Assembly: GCA_015680685.1 (NCBI GenBank)
Contig: MNCI01015802.1
Coordinates: 418,518 to 482,517 of the forward strand
Source of the DNA: Gnetum montanum
Lineage: Eukaryota > Streptophyta > Gnetopsida > Gnetales > Gnetaceae
DNA length: 64,000 nucleotides
Direction of reading: 5' to 3'
Below the pieces are notes generated by a model, which made no database searches, had not been told where the DNA came from, and was given only the letters and a program-made list of their open reading frames with translations. Position numbers and translations under genes: made by a program. Shown piece by piece: positions 23,596-35,412 of the stretch (position 1 is the stretch's first letter; each line of letters opens with the position of its first letter).

Positions 23596-24126
23596 AGTAA
23601 TAACACTACATTGGAGAAGTGCTGCTTGGCATTATCCTTAAGTTTGAAAGTAGCCAAGTGTTCTAGAGTGAACTTAAGATGAACTACGCCTCAATGTTCA
23701 CAACACTTGCACTCACATCATAAGTGTACATAACATATTAGTCCATAGGTTAGGAGCGTAATGAGTACACCTCATGAAATCATATAAACGATAGGACTAA
23801 TGTGACATATACACATACAACCACAACTAGCACATGCAATCACATAGGAGATATTATTCACTAGAAGAGCTAAGATGCATTCCTACTCTAACACATCTAA
23901 TCGTAAGCCCTACTCCATAGAGAAGGATAATGACTTGAGCATTAGAGCCAAAGCTCCTCCACAAGCCTACATATCTTTGTGACACTATACATATAGGAGT
24001 TAGGATCATTTAGTTCTTTGGTAATGGTTGTAATAGCATGAAACTCATGAGGATTTCCACACTCCTTTGGCCCTTGTTCTAGAGAGAAACAACCTTTGAT
24101 CCACTAATAAGAGATGTTTTCCTACA
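23596..24126 (-). repeat. 5' LTR of element J (intact copy, empty site for B)
   Basis: About 530 bp from TGTAGG (minus strand, 24126) to just before the PBS. The uninterrupted sequence aagccctactccatag at 23905-23920 shows what the 3' LTR looked like before B inserted at CCCTA. Confidence 0.75.
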
Positions 24127-24665
24127 AGTACATACTATTCAAATGATGAGTGATTTTGGGTAGCTTTGAGAGAGGCAACAATGATGTGGCAAGTAAAGAA
24201 TTAACAAAGATCAAATCCTAAATAACCTACTACTACCTAGACATATTCCTAACCATGTTTGTAATGGTACCTTTTAGCAAAGAAGAAAAAAGGCATAAAA
24301 ATTTTGGATGTTCATGTAGAGTCAAACATTAAATATCTATGTGTGAAAACAAATTTTTACCACTACATAGTTTTCAAAAGATAAAACCAAGTAGAAGGTG
24401 TGAAATCTCGTCCCTAGATGTCATGGAAAATGTCAAATATATGATATATTAGACATTATGCATATGAAAAAGATATACTAAATGCAAAATATATGTGATA
24501 TTCAACATTATGTATAAAGGAAATAATAAGAAAAATGTAGAAAGAGAAAAAAAAGAATGCTTTATTGATATGGAATAGCATATTTGGATTATGCTATGAG
24601 AGTGTTCCTTGAGGTTTTCTTCCTTTGGCATCTATCCCTTAGAGGCAATCCAGCACTGCCACCAT
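24127..24665. other. AT-rich spacer without recognisable features
   Basis: No conserved ORF and no repeat shared with the rest of the window. The 60-codon minus ORF near 24540 is low-complexity Phe/Leu/Ser sequence from an A-rich strand. Confidence 0.5.
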
Positions 24666-24972
24666 GGTTAGGCCTATAACCTGGCTAGAAGGGATGGCCT
24701 GTCCACTTCCTATCCTACTTCACCTAGCTCTTGTGACTTTTCTGTATTGGCTCCACCACTCCATGCTAGCATGACCTCTAATATTGAGTATAAATGCCTT
24801 AGGTTAGACCCCCAAAGATTACCTTAAGAGACACATTTGTTATTACAACATGCCCTTTTGGGTCTTAATCACAACTACCCTTTCGGGTCTTGTTAAGATG
24901 ACAATAATACTTGTTATGAAGAAACACCATATTCATTAGGTAGAAACATCATTTGGTAATGGGGATGTGACA
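24666..24972 (-). repeat. 307 bp LTR-like repeat, copy 1
   Basis: Nearly identical in length and content to 37161-37467. On the minus strand it runs TGTCACATCCCC...GGCCTAACC. Just upstream on that strand (25000-24973) is aacctaagggggatggtagat, the kind of terminal polypurine tract seen before LTRs of Ty3/gypsy elements, so this copy looks like a 3' LTR in minus orientation. Confidence 0.7.
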
Positions 24973-25425
24973 ATCTACCATCCCCCTTAGGTTTTTTTCA
25001 TCCTCAAACAAGTCCATGTTCTCTATCTTTTTCCAGCTCCAATGCTTTCTTTCATGATTCTGTGCTTCAATACTTTGATTTCTTCTTTGAACTTGAAGTT
25101 ATTTCTTGCTTATTTTACAAACAAAATATATGTGAAAAAATTATATGTAAAATTAAATATTACTTTCTTGATACTTCATTTTCTAAGATAATGACAAAAG
25201 ATAAATTAAAGATTTATCAATCACAATCATCAGTCCTAACTAGGATCACACAAAGTGCAACTTGGATCTGGTTACCCAAGTGAAGGTAGGGTAAATTCTT
25301 TATCCCTAATTTTTATTATCATAGATATTTTACTTATCTAATTGAAATATAAATTGAACAATGAATAAAGTAATAAGATCATCAAATAAAAGTAAGAGTG
25401 AGATACTTCCTGATCTTGATCCACA
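24973..25425. other. AT-rich stretch between LTR-like repeat and CCR4-like pseudogene
   Basis: The first ~40 bp are the purine tract (minus strand). The rest shows no gene or repeat I can recognise. It follows the stop codon of the pseudogene and may include its 3' UTR. Confidence 0.4.
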
Positions 25426-26193
25426 CTATGATGGAAGTAATTGTAATTCTGCCATAAGTGGAATGTGATTGGATGGTCTTGTTTAGGATGGCAAGGCTTG
25501 ATCTTGATTCTTCTTAACTTTTTCTTTAGAAATTAACTCTAGTAACTTGGTAACTTGAAAGAATCAGACATCATACCAAATATAATCCAAAGTCTTAATG
25601 AAGAATGTTGTTGATCCATCCTCATTAATCATTGTAGAGTAATTGGTAAATTGTGGTTCTTGGAAAGTGCTATCCATCAACACTATTTGTTCCGAATTCT
25701 AGAATTCTGATTTATCTATTGAAGATTCAAAGTAAGTAGAATATGCACTGGCTAACGGAATTGCATGTTGAATTTATGGAAACATCTTCTTTAAGTTAGG
25801 TTTATCTTCCAAAGATTTCTTTACAAATCCATATTTTAAGAATTGATAAATGCTACTTCCAAGTTTTGCATTGAAATATCCATAAAGAATAAATGAAACT
25901 GGATCAATATAACTTAGTAATAGCTTATTCTTTAAAATTTCTTCTATTTTTTTAATCAAATATGCTCCTTGACATAGTCTGACATCTGAACATGTTGATT
26001 TGACAATTAAATGTGTCTTGACTATGCATACACATTTTCTTGATAACTAGATTTTTAGAATTACTACCAAGGCTATGTGATTTTTCTGAAATCTTAAGTG
26101 TTCTTTCTTGTTCATTTCTTGAAGTTATGGAATTTCTAAAATCATATTTTTTAAACTTCATTCAAATATTTGTACCAATTCAAACTTGGCTTT
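25426..26193 (-). pseudogene. CCR4-type deadenylase pseudogene, C-terminal half
   Basis: Minus-strand continuation of 36678-36270 after removing element C. Endonuclease/exonuclease/phosphatase signatures in order: KAKFELVQIF, KNHIALVVIL, CVCIVKTHL, GAYLIKKIEEIL, GYFNAKLGSSIYQFL, GSTTFFIKTLDYIWYDV, LPS-TRPSNHIPLMAELQ, stop at 25426. The GDFN Asp has become Tyr and SDH has become SNH, while LDY Asp and the final His remain. About seven stops interrupt the frame. No intron appears anywhere in the ~390 codons of the two halves, which suggests a processed copy. In cells such enzymes shorten mRNA poly(A) tails; this copy is dead. Angel/nocturnin-like members of the same superfamily cannot be excluded. 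Confidence 0.8.
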
Positions 26194-26972
26194 TGATGAA
26201 GTGCATTTTTTCATATGTCCAATGTATCCAACATCGCGGGGTATATGCTAGCCTCTAAATATAGCATGTGGGCTCTGAATTTGGCATGAGTTTTTGATAT
26301 TTTTTAGTGAAAGTGGTGAAGCTCTTGCAGTTTATTTTCTTCAAAGTTAGAATATTTTTTGAGTGCTTGCAGAAGGAGTCTAAGTATGTATAGTTCTTTG
26401 TTTAAGCACTGATGTACCTAAGTGTAGTAGTATGATGGGAATAAAAATGAACTCTTTTGATAATCCTTGCAACACTAAGAATAGATTAATTTTTTCTTTA
26501 ATGAACTTTACTTTAATGCAGTTGAATTAAGAAATTACTTATCAGTTGTTAATGAACACAAGCATGACCACTTCGAGCATACATATAGTACTTAGTAACT
26601 TAGCAATGCTTAACGTTTGGTAGCCCAGCAACACTATATGTGTTTAGGAAAGTGGGATAGTTACTTGTGTTAGGCTAGATAGGTAGTAAATGAACAAGAT
26701 CTCTAATTGCTCTACCTTTTATTCTTGTTGTAGGTGATTAAACTTGTAAAACATAAAATAAGGAAAAAATCATGTACCTCAATTACACTCAAACCATACC
26801 CTTGAGCTTCACAAGTGTAGTTGGGAAGACAACAAACATTCTCAACTCTCATTTTACTTCATAGAAGAACTAGTGCACTAGAGACTTATAAGTCCATGAA
26901 ATTTAATTTGATCATGCATAAACACCTTAGTGATTTGTATGGTTGGGCATAGGAGTACCTTGCCACTCATCA
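26194..26972 (+). repeat. 5' LTR of element C
   Basis: 779 bp, TGATGAA...CTCATCA. About 75 bp shorter than the 3' LTR because the tandem gacgttggagcc module is deleted. The TATA box is degenerate (TCTAAATA at about 26255 in place of TATAAATA). Confidence 0.9.
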
Positions 26973-26973
26973 T

Positions 26974-26992
26974 TGGTGCCATTTTCGAGGAC
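26974..26992 (+). promoter_or_regulatory. Primer-binding site of element C (tRNA-Asp)
   Basis: TGGTGCCATTTTCGAGGAC, one base after the LTR; diverged but colinear with the tRNA-Asp complement. Confidence 0.75.
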
Positions 26993-27131
26993 CTTTTGGT
27001 TGTTTCATGCGTAATCTAGAACCTAGTGAAATTATTTAAATTATTAGAATAATCATTAGAGTCATATCATATTTTATAATTACTATAACAAAATCTACAA
27101 GCACGCTACATTTTTTCTCATCTAACTAAAA

Positions 27132-29560
27132 ATGTCTTCTTCTCAGAGGAGTGCTTCTTCGCCCAAGTCTAATGAAGCTCATTAGCTAGTGCCTTAACAA
27201 TATTGAATTGTATTTGCTCATCCTGATGAGTATGTACCAAATTTTACCTTTTTTCTATATCAGGATGAACAACTATTGTGGCGTGACATGGAGGGCAACA
27301 TTGTGTTGGTACCTGATTGATTTGTTCCTATAATGCTCCACCAAATGCTTGTATGATGGGGTCTCTAGGAACATCATGTTGAGTACATTGTGCAAGATAT
27401 TGATGCTAGGGATTATCATCTCAATAAAGCACAACATCTATAGGATTGATAGCTAGAACAATCCTATGAATTTCTGAACGGAAAAAGATTTAATGATTCC
27501 TCATTCATGTTGTACCAACATGATGGTGGAGAACCCTCCTATGGGGATTTTCCATTTAGTGAAATTTCTCTCTTTGACTTCGGTGAAGGAGGTCAAAATT
27601 AGAACTTGTAGTCCATGATTCATAATCCTGATTCTAGTAAGAATGGATCCAATTACAAAAAAGGATTCGGATGGGCAAGTCAAGGTAGGGATGTAGACAA
27701 GAAACAAGATTGTAATCATGGTCGTAATTGCCAAAGAGGTGGTAGTTAGCATTGTGATGGTGCTAGTCCTCTTTCCTCTCCCCCTTCATTATCATCATCA
27801 TCATCTTCTAGCTTTGACCATGACCACAGGAGGCAAGACCATGATGGAGGTGACTAAAATGATCGATGGGACTAACATGATCGAAGGAATTCTTAGGAAA
27901 GGCAAGATCAAGGGCGTGAACATTTAAGAGAGGCACATTGTCATAAACGAAGGGGTAGTAGAGGGCATCATAGGCACCATGATCATGGCCTCGATGAGCC
28001 TTTGCTTGCTACCTGAAGTATGCTTAATATCATAGAGGCAGTATGAATTCCAATGAGGCATGTGAACAATAGTCAGATCAAAAGGCTAGACATGAACAAT
28101 ATTCCTCGATTCAAAGGGGGATATAACTCTAATTCATAGAACCATCTCCAAGCTTTTCAAAGTGCATGTGCCTTACAAAAAATAGTGAAGGAGTGGCAAA
28201 AACTTAATTTTTTCCCATGGATACTCACTAAAGAAGCAAAGAACTGGTATCGGTCCTTAGAGCCAGAATCTATCAGATGATGGAGTACCATGCTTGAATT
28301 GTTTAATGATAAATATCAAACATACTCCAGAGTGTCCAACTTGAGAAGGAAAATCCAAGGATAAAAGCAAGGAACACAAAAACCCTTGGATGCTTCAATT
28401 GGTTGATACTATTCCTTAATGCATAAATGTCTTGGTCATGGTTGTTCTCGACTAGATCAACTTTGCCAGATTGTAGATGAGCTTCGATTAGAAACAAGGA
28501 GAACCCTTGGTGTCTATGCTTGGGAGCGACTATTAGAATTAAGTGCCTATTAGATACAAAGATTAATAGAGTAGGTAGCTAAAGAGGAGGGTGAATTAAG
28601 AAAAAGAGAAAGTGCAAAAGAATATAACTGTGATCCTTCCATTTGCAAGAGGGAGGTTTGATTCTATGAAAGTGAGGATGAATTTGCATCTAATGAGGTG
28701 GTGAATAAGAAAACCTTTCCACTCCAAAAATTTAAATTTGAAATTATGGCAAAGGTTGATCAATTATGGGACTCCATGGATAGCAAATTTTAAGCTGTCC
28801 TAAAAATTTCTGAAGAGTCCAAAGAACAAGGTAGTGATCGTGAGTGTAGGAGGCGTAAGCAAGTTGAACGTGCCTATCATAAAGATAAGGGTAAGATTGT
28901 TGCGATAGAAGAGGTTATGAAAAGTGAATTAGATGAAGATGGTAGGTGTGACGTTTGTCAGTATGAACATCCTAAGGGATGTTTCCCCATAATGTCACAT
29001 TTATAGGAGCCAAGGATGTATGCTTTAAATCCATGACTAACACAAAGGAAAATATCTAGAAGATTACCTTATCCTCAAGGTAATTTTAGGTAGTTCCACT
29101 AGCAACAACCATATTATCCAAGTGGAGCTCCATCGTAACCATATGAGCAGTATCAACAATGGTAGAAACCACAATCATGGGCACTAGCACCACCAAGGCA
29201 ATAATACACTTATTGAGAGCTTGACTGATATGGTTACTATGTTCAACAATCCCTATCGCCACGTGATTCCTCTAGTCACATTTCTACTTTCCAATCTCAC
29301 TACCACCCTTCTAATTATTATCGAACTCATTCTCCACATGAAAGAAAGGATGCCACCTCTTATCCTTATCCTCCTCCTATCCCTACACATGTTCCTCTTC
29401 CTATTCCTACATAGCTATCACCTACTCTACCTATTCAGGGTGAACTACCACCTCAGCCACAACAACACAATGCTACTAGGGCTATTAATCTACAACTGGC
29501 TCATCAATCGAGTGGGTTGAATACTCGATCAAAGAAAAGACCTTTCTTCTGACCCCATAG
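27132..29560 (+). pseudogene. gag: Gag of element C
   Basis: Begins MSSSQRSASSPKSNEA; a single frame with frequent stops and a few shifts. N-terminal block: FAHPDEYVPNFTFF...WRDMEGNIVLV. A His/Ser/Asp-rich linker follows (27700-28000). The Retrotrans_gag-like domain (about 28020-28560) has IKRLDMNNIPRFKGGYN, WYRSLEPESI, STMLELFNDKYQTYSRVSNL and TRRTLGVYAWERL. The zinc-knuckle-like motif CDVCQYEHPKGC (about 28950) is complete here: C-x2-C-x3-H-x3-C. The tail is Pro/Tyr/His-rich. Same family as gag of B and G. Confidence 0.85.
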
Positions 29561-29585
29561 TCCACCTCAGCCCTCAAATATACCT

Positions 29586-30170
29586 ATGGTTGACAACCCT
29601 ACTCCTGCATCTTCCTCTATCTCAAACACCTTTGAGTCCCCTTCAAATCAAAATCTACCTAGGATCTATACCGTCATGCTTACTTATATTGTATTTAATT
29701 GGATCCATGTAGGAAACCTTCCCAGGAAATTAGCTGATCTTGGAAGTCCTTTGAGTTATTTGCAAATTACTAGAAATGAACCATGCAAGGCTCTTCTTGA
29801 CTCAGGTTCTGGTGTCAATTTAATTTCTCATGAGATGTACACTACATGGAACCTGCCTTCTCTTAAGAAGAGCAATATAATATTAGAATTGGTAGACTAG
29901 TCCATCACTATTTCATTAGTACTGGTAGAAGATATTGTGACCATTGTATGTGGGTGATCTTATCCTGTTGAATTTCTAGTGATTAAGGTGGAGAACTACA
30001 AAGGGGATTTCCTAATCATCATGGGAAGGGCATGGTTGAGCATCATGGATGCAAGAATGGACATTAGAGATCTTTTTCTGGAAATATCTAAAGAAAATGC
30101 ATTTGGAAAGATCGAGAAGAAGTAGGTTCCATGCATTGTGTACACCGATATAGGGTGTAATTATGTGCAG
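29586..30170 (+). pseudogene. Aspartic protease region of element C
   Basis: Open for 104 codons to 29897, then stops. LGSPLSYLQIT and ALLDSGSGVNLIS keep the D-S-G active site that is mutated in B. Continues with ILELVD, CG-SYPVEFLVIKV and FLIIMGRAWLSIMDARMDI, then LFLEISKENAFGKI. Confidence 0.85.
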
Positions 30171-31400
30171 AAACTCTGGGCCGTGAAATAAGCATCTATG
30201 TATACATGCAAGAAGTGTGCATTAGAAGTAGAATCCCAAAGGTGTTTGTATGTAGTAGCCACAAAATAGGAGGGCACCTAGTGGTTGACCGCTAATTTTG
30301 AGAGTAGCACACTTTGCATGGAACTAACTAAGAGCCTGACATGAGCATATGTCACAGGCATGGATGAACTAGAGCAAGTTCATCACTAACTCTTTGATGA
30401 TACAAATAATGACACCTACTAGGGAGAGTTGAAAATTCCTAAAATTTTCAAGCAAAAGTCCCTTGGATTGAAAACACTATTGGCCAAAATGAAATATGTG
30501 TTTTTAAAAAATGGGAAGCATGTCATAATCAATGCAAATCTTGCTCTAGAGTAGAAAAAGATGTTGTTGAAGGTAGTTGAAAAATGATCAGTATCTTTTG
30601 CTTGGTCATATACTAAACTCACAAGAATTGATCCTAGGATATGCTAGCATTGCATCTACATTGATCTGGCCATGAAGCCATAAAGCTAGCCACAAAGGCA
30701 ATTGAACCCCAAACTAAAGCAGATTGTCAAGGAGGAAATCAAACAACTCCTCAAGGTGGGGTTCATTTATCCCATTGTGGATAGTGAGTGGGTTAGTCCA
30801 CTTGTAATTATGCTAAAGAAATGTGGTAAGTGGTGGGTTTGTATTGATTTTTGGTTGCTATATATGGAAAGATTCAAAAATCATTTCCTGTTGCCATTTG
30901 TTGATCAGGTGCTAGACACAATATCTAGGCATTGCTACTACAGTTTCCTAGATGGTTATAGTGGCTATAACTAAATTCAAATTACACAAGAGTACCAAGC
31001 CAAGACAACATTCATGAGTCCTTGGGGGACTTTTGCATATCACAAGATGCCATTTGGTCTATGCAATGCTCCTGCTACATTCCAACGCCTAGTTTTGAGC
31101 ATTTTTCAACAACATATTGGTAGTGGTGTGGAAGTCTTCATGGATGACTCCTTCACTTATGAAGCTATATTTGAACAAGACCTAGACCACCTTGAGCAAG
31201 TGCTAAAACAATGCGTTGAAACCACATTGTGGCTTAATTGGAAAAAAGGTCACTTAATGGTCCAAGAAGGCATTGTATTGGGGCACAGAATATCACAAGA
31301 AGGAATTGAGGTGGGCCCTAAGAAAATAAGGGCCATCTAAGGAATAACCTACCAACTAGAAACTATCAAAGATGTTTGATTATTCCTTGGACATATTGGC
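30171..31400 (+). pseudogene. PR-RT linker and reverse transcriptase of element C
   Basis: The linker carries the acidic phrase GELKIPKIFKQKS. RT blocks are KQIVKEEIKQLLKVGFIYPI, DSEWVSPLVIM, WWVCIDF (about 30837), LPFVDQVLDTISRH, SFLDGYSGYN, KMPFGLCNAPATFQRL, catalytic EVFMDDS (about 31137), and NWKKGHLMVQEGIVLGHRIS. Two long open stretches (30702-30974, 31014-31340) are separated by one stop (TAA replacing CAA in YNQIQI). Least damaged RT in the window, but not intact. Confidence 0.9.
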
Positions 31401-31935
31401 TACTACCACAATTTATAGAGAATTTCTCTAAGATTACAAAATTGTTGGTAAAGTTAACAAAGAAAGATGCTCCCTTTGTTTAGACCACAAAATGTGAAAA
31501 AACATTCCAACAATTGAAAGTGAAACTTGTAGAAACTCCAATCCTACAAGCACTTGATTGGTCTAGATCATTTCATATCATGAAAAATGCATCAAATTAT
31601 GCCTTGGAAGTTGTGCTTACACAATTAGATGATAAGAAACATCTATATTACATCCACTATGCTAGTCAAAACATTGTGGGTGTACAACTAAACTACACCA
31701 CTATCGAGAAAGAGTTGATGACAATGGTGTTTGCTCTAAAAAAATTCAAGCATTACATGCTTGGATACAAGGTGTTTGTACACATGGACCACAATGCCAT
31801 CTGTTTCCTGATGAACAAGCCAATGGTGAGCCCTAGTGTCATATGGTAGCTAGTGATGTTGTAGGAATTTGATCTTACAATGGTAGATCAAAAGAGCACT
31901 AAGAATGTGGTCACTGATCACTTGTCTTAGTTGCA
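31401..31935 (+). pseudogene. RNase H of element C
   Basis: A frameshift near 31410-31500, then 111 open codons with ILQALDWSRSFHIMKNASNY (the first catalytic Asp reads Asn), ALEVVLTQLDDKKHLYYI, YTTIEKELMTMVFALKKFKH (Glu kept) and FVHMDHNAICFLMNK, and then a stop at 31846. It ends near VVTDHLS. Family clear, active site damaged. Confidence 0.87.
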
Positions 31936-32129
31936 ATGGGATAACAACAAGAAAGAAAATCCACTATATGATATGTTTCTTGATGAACTTCTCTTTGCTA
32001 GGGCTATAACTGAACAATTGTCGAATGAGCCTAAATGGTATGATGGCATTCTTACCTATCTTCTCACTCAAGAGATGCCACAAGGGTTGGACCACCAAAA
32101 AAAATAGTAGTTTCTTCACTAGGTAAAAC

Positions 32130-33300
32130 ACTTCATGGAGATCAACAGACACCTCTACAAGGTGTGCATTGATGACTTGGTTTATTGGTGTGTCCCTGAT
32201 GCTAATCAACTACATGTTCTCCAAGACACTCATGAAGGTCCTTGTGGAGGACACTATGTTGGGAGATGCATGGCCATTAAAATCCTAATGGCAGGGGTAC
32301 TATTAGCCAACAATCTTCAGGGATGCTCACCATTACGTCCACTCTTGTGAATGATGCCAATGAGATGGTGGAATGACTGCTTAAATGGAGGGACCTTAAT
32401 AATCAATTCAACCATTAGAACCCTTTGACATCTGGGGCATTGATTTCATGGGTCCCATCAGGCCCATGTCAAATGGAAAGGCATACATCATAGTTGTTGT
32501 TAACTATTGTACAAAATGGGTAGAAGCAGCAACTATCATCGATTATACATCTTCTGCTACTACTTGGTTTGTACAACAAAATGTTGTAAATAGGTTTGGT
32601 ATGCAATGTGCATTAATTTCTAATAATGGAACTCACTTTACAAGCACTACTTTTTGAAAGCTCATGCAACACTTAGGGGTTGAACATAAACTCACAACAC
32701 CCTACCACCCCCAAGCTAATGGTTAAGTTGAGGTTACCAAGAGGGAAATCACAAGGATTCTAACAAGAACTATTAGCAAATATAGAAAATACTGGAGCAC
32801 AAAAATCAACGATGCCCTTTTGGCCTATTTCTCAACATGGAAACTTCCTATAGGATAATATCCCTATGAGCTTGTGTACGAAAAATTACCAACACTTCCT
32901 ATTCAATCTGAACTCTGTACACTTTCAACAGCCTATGACCTCGACCTTGACTTGAGTCTAACACAAAAGGAAAGACTAATGAATCTCAACCTACTATACA
33001 AAAATCAATTCATAGCCCTATCATCTAACAAGTTACACAAGGCCTACAATAAAAAGCACCATGGCCTTAGAATCAAAAAAGTCAAATTTCCACCTAGAGA
33101 TAAGGTTCTCTACTAGAACCGCACACACGTACCTTAATGAACTAAGTTCCAAATGTTGTGAAAAAGATCTTACATCATTTATGAAACTTTTCTTTCTAGG
33201 GCCATAATGATCTACAAATTTGAGAGCCCAAATAAGAAACAGCTAGTCAACCTCCAACAAATTAAACCTTTCCATGAGCATAATCTAGCTAACACAACAA
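32130..33300 (+). pseudogene. Integrase of element C
   Basis: Zinc-binding part HVLQDTHEGPCGGHYVGRCM, then a shift. Core: GIDFMGPIRPMSNGKAYI (first Asp kept), LISNNGTHFTS (second catalytic Asp changed to Asn near 32622), VEVTKREI (Glu kept). C-terminal region: YEKLPTLPIQSELCTLSTAY and a basic stretch KKHHGLRIKKVKF. It ends with LVNLQQIKPFHEHN before the purine tract at 33361. Confidence 0.88.
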
Positions 33301-33360
33301 CAAAAATCTCATCAGATGGATAACCATGCTCCATATTTGGGATCTCCTCATTTCAACTTA

Positions 33361-33376
33361 GTTGTGGGGGAGATGG
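33361..33376 (+). promoter_or_regulatory. Internal polypurine-tract-like motif after pol of C
   Basis: gttgtgggggagatgg preceded by ttcaactta. It closely resembles the terminal PPT of the same element (atttagttgtggggcta). Confidence 0.55.
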
Positions 33377-33980
33377 CCATCCATGCTAACCATATAAACA
33401 GCTTCTTAGTTTTTCAACTTTTTTGTTTTATAGCTTTTTATTTTACATCTTATTGTTTATATGTTATTAATCTTTTCTAATTTTTTTATACCATCATTAG
33501 TACATTTTCCATTTCTTGAATATCTTACATTTTATTTTATATTTTATTTTTGTGTGACTTTCTAACTTTTTGTTAATAAGTGCTAAGTATAATGGTAATG
33601 CATTGCTTGATGGTGGTATGTACTTTCTTGTTATTTGATTGTTGGTGTTTGGATTCTAGCTTTGAATTTCGTTATGGATGATTAGGACATGGTTTCTTTT
33701 TCATGCAATAGGCAGTGAGTCCACAACATCCACCGATTCACAAACTCTATGGTTTTCCTTATTCTGGAAATGTGTAGTCCATTTTTCATTAATAAAACTT
33801 TAACAAATTTGTAACTTTGGTAGTTTCCGGAATTGGAAAGGATTCAAAGGTTTGAACAAGATGTGGCTTCAAGGGGATTTATTATTCTTTGTGCCTTTTT
33901 GTTTGCCTGGGTGCATGTGTGTTTTCATGGATTTCTTACCATTCTGTGTCGACCAATAAAAGGAAGTTGAATAAGTCTTT

Positions 33981-34210
33981 CCATGGTGTGGTTCTCATAA
34001 AAAAAAATAAAAAAATGATGGGAATTCAGAGTATACCCCTTAGAAAAAATAAATACATACGTCTTTGCATGGTGTGGTTTTCATTAGAAAAAAAATAACA
34101 AATGATGGGAATTCAAAGCACACCCCTTAGACACAATAAATGCATACATCTTTGCATGGTGTGGTTTCTATTTTTTTCAAAAATGATGGGAATTCAAAGC
34201 ACATCCCTTA
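33981..34210 (+). repeat. Three tandem hairpin units in the 3' UTR of C
   Basis: Units at about 33983-34041, 34069-34128 and 34157-34210. Each has ggtgtggttntcat, an A-rich loop, then atgatgggaattcaaagcac and an ACCCCTTAG tail. The arms are GGTGTG/CACACC with CAT/ATG extensions. Same unit as in B (2) and G (1). Confidence 0.7.
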
Positions 34211-34684
34211 GAAAAAATAAATAGGCTACAAGAACTGGTTATGGGACTAGTCACCTATAACTAAGGTCCTTCCTCACTTCCTACTTCTCTTTTCTTCTTT
34301 AATAAGGAATGGTGGTTGTTTTGTGGGAGCACTCTTGTGTCTCAGGGGATGGATTGATCTTAGAATGATGATACGAAGTCACTGAATGTGGTTGGTTTTG
34401 GTCTGGACTAAGGATGGATCCTATAAGGTCATTTAACCACAAAATGCATAAGGGACTTCATGTGACCTTAATCAGGAACTCCATTCCACTCTCTCTCATC
34501 CATCTATGCTTTCTATGTCTCAAATCACTATTGGTTTCATGTTTTTGTTTGATGTCCTAGTTTGATGTGTCAGAATTCTTAGTTAGTTTCTTTTGGGTTT
34601 TTGTACTTAACCTTTTGTAACCATTAATCATCCACGGAGCCCACAGACTCTTTGGTTTGAAGTTATGAAAGGGCATAAAAGGAC

Positions 34685-34717
34685 TATGCCTACTTTGGAA
34701 AGGACCCACTTGCATAT
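34685..34717 (+). other. Conserved 3' UTR block of C
   Basis: gcctactttggaaaggaccc plus cacttgcat, aligned with the blocks in A, B, G and K but more diverged. Confidence 0.55.
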
Positions 34718-35400
34718 CTTTTGGTTAGATTAGTTAAGTTCTTTACCTTTTGATACTCTTATAATACAATTCTTTTTGTTTACCCCATCAATGACATCCA
34801 ATTATGCACATCTTCACAACATTTTTTAGTGGACTTTCTTTTTTATTGTTGTGAATTCTTACACCCTCTTCAAATATTTCCTTGTGTCAAACCTTTTTAA
34901 ATTTAATCGATTGCTTATCTATTTTATATTTATCAGCCTTTACGCTAACACTACTCAAGGAATCAATCTACCACAATCACACCCTAGCTCCGTGGAACAA
35001 CCAACAAGATAAGGCATTTAATCGCTATGTGTTACACATTGCATACTAATTCATGATTCTGTTGTGACTGGAATGGAAAGCATGAACTAGAAGCAAGACT
35101 ATGTTCACCAAGGTTGATGCAGCAATACCACACAATGAGGATCATTCATGATCATTGGATCTTCTCTCTTATTCTTTAGCTACCAAGAGGCGTTGGATGT
35201 TAGAATTATCCTAGGTGTTCACTTCTCTTATCATGAACATCCAATTTTGTAAAAAGTTGTAACTCTGTACACTTGGGCACTTAGAGTCTATTTGTTCCAT
35301 CTGAGTTAATTTGTATGTCAGTCAATAATCCCATACCTACTTAATATTTTGTACAGAACTTGTTCTTCCTCTTCTTCACTTAAGGATGAATTTTCATTTA

Positions 35401-35412
35401 GTTGTGGGGCTA
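35401..35412 (+). promoter_or_regulatory. Polypurine tract of C
   Basis: gttgtggggcta directly before TGATGAA of the 3' LTR. Confidence 0.8.

Larger units (their letters stand above)
4916..24126 (-). mobile_element. Gag-only LTR retrotransposon J, host of elements A and B
   Basis: LTRs of about 480-530 bp at 24126-23596 (5') and, split by B, at 21836-21618 plus 5178-4916 (3'). The internal region is only 1.7 kb (23580-21837) and holds a broken gag with no pol. The PBS is for tRNA-iMet, so J is a different lineage from the Athila-type elements. A purine tract (aagtagggaagag on the minus strand) abuts the 3' LTR at 21837. Confidence 0.75.
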
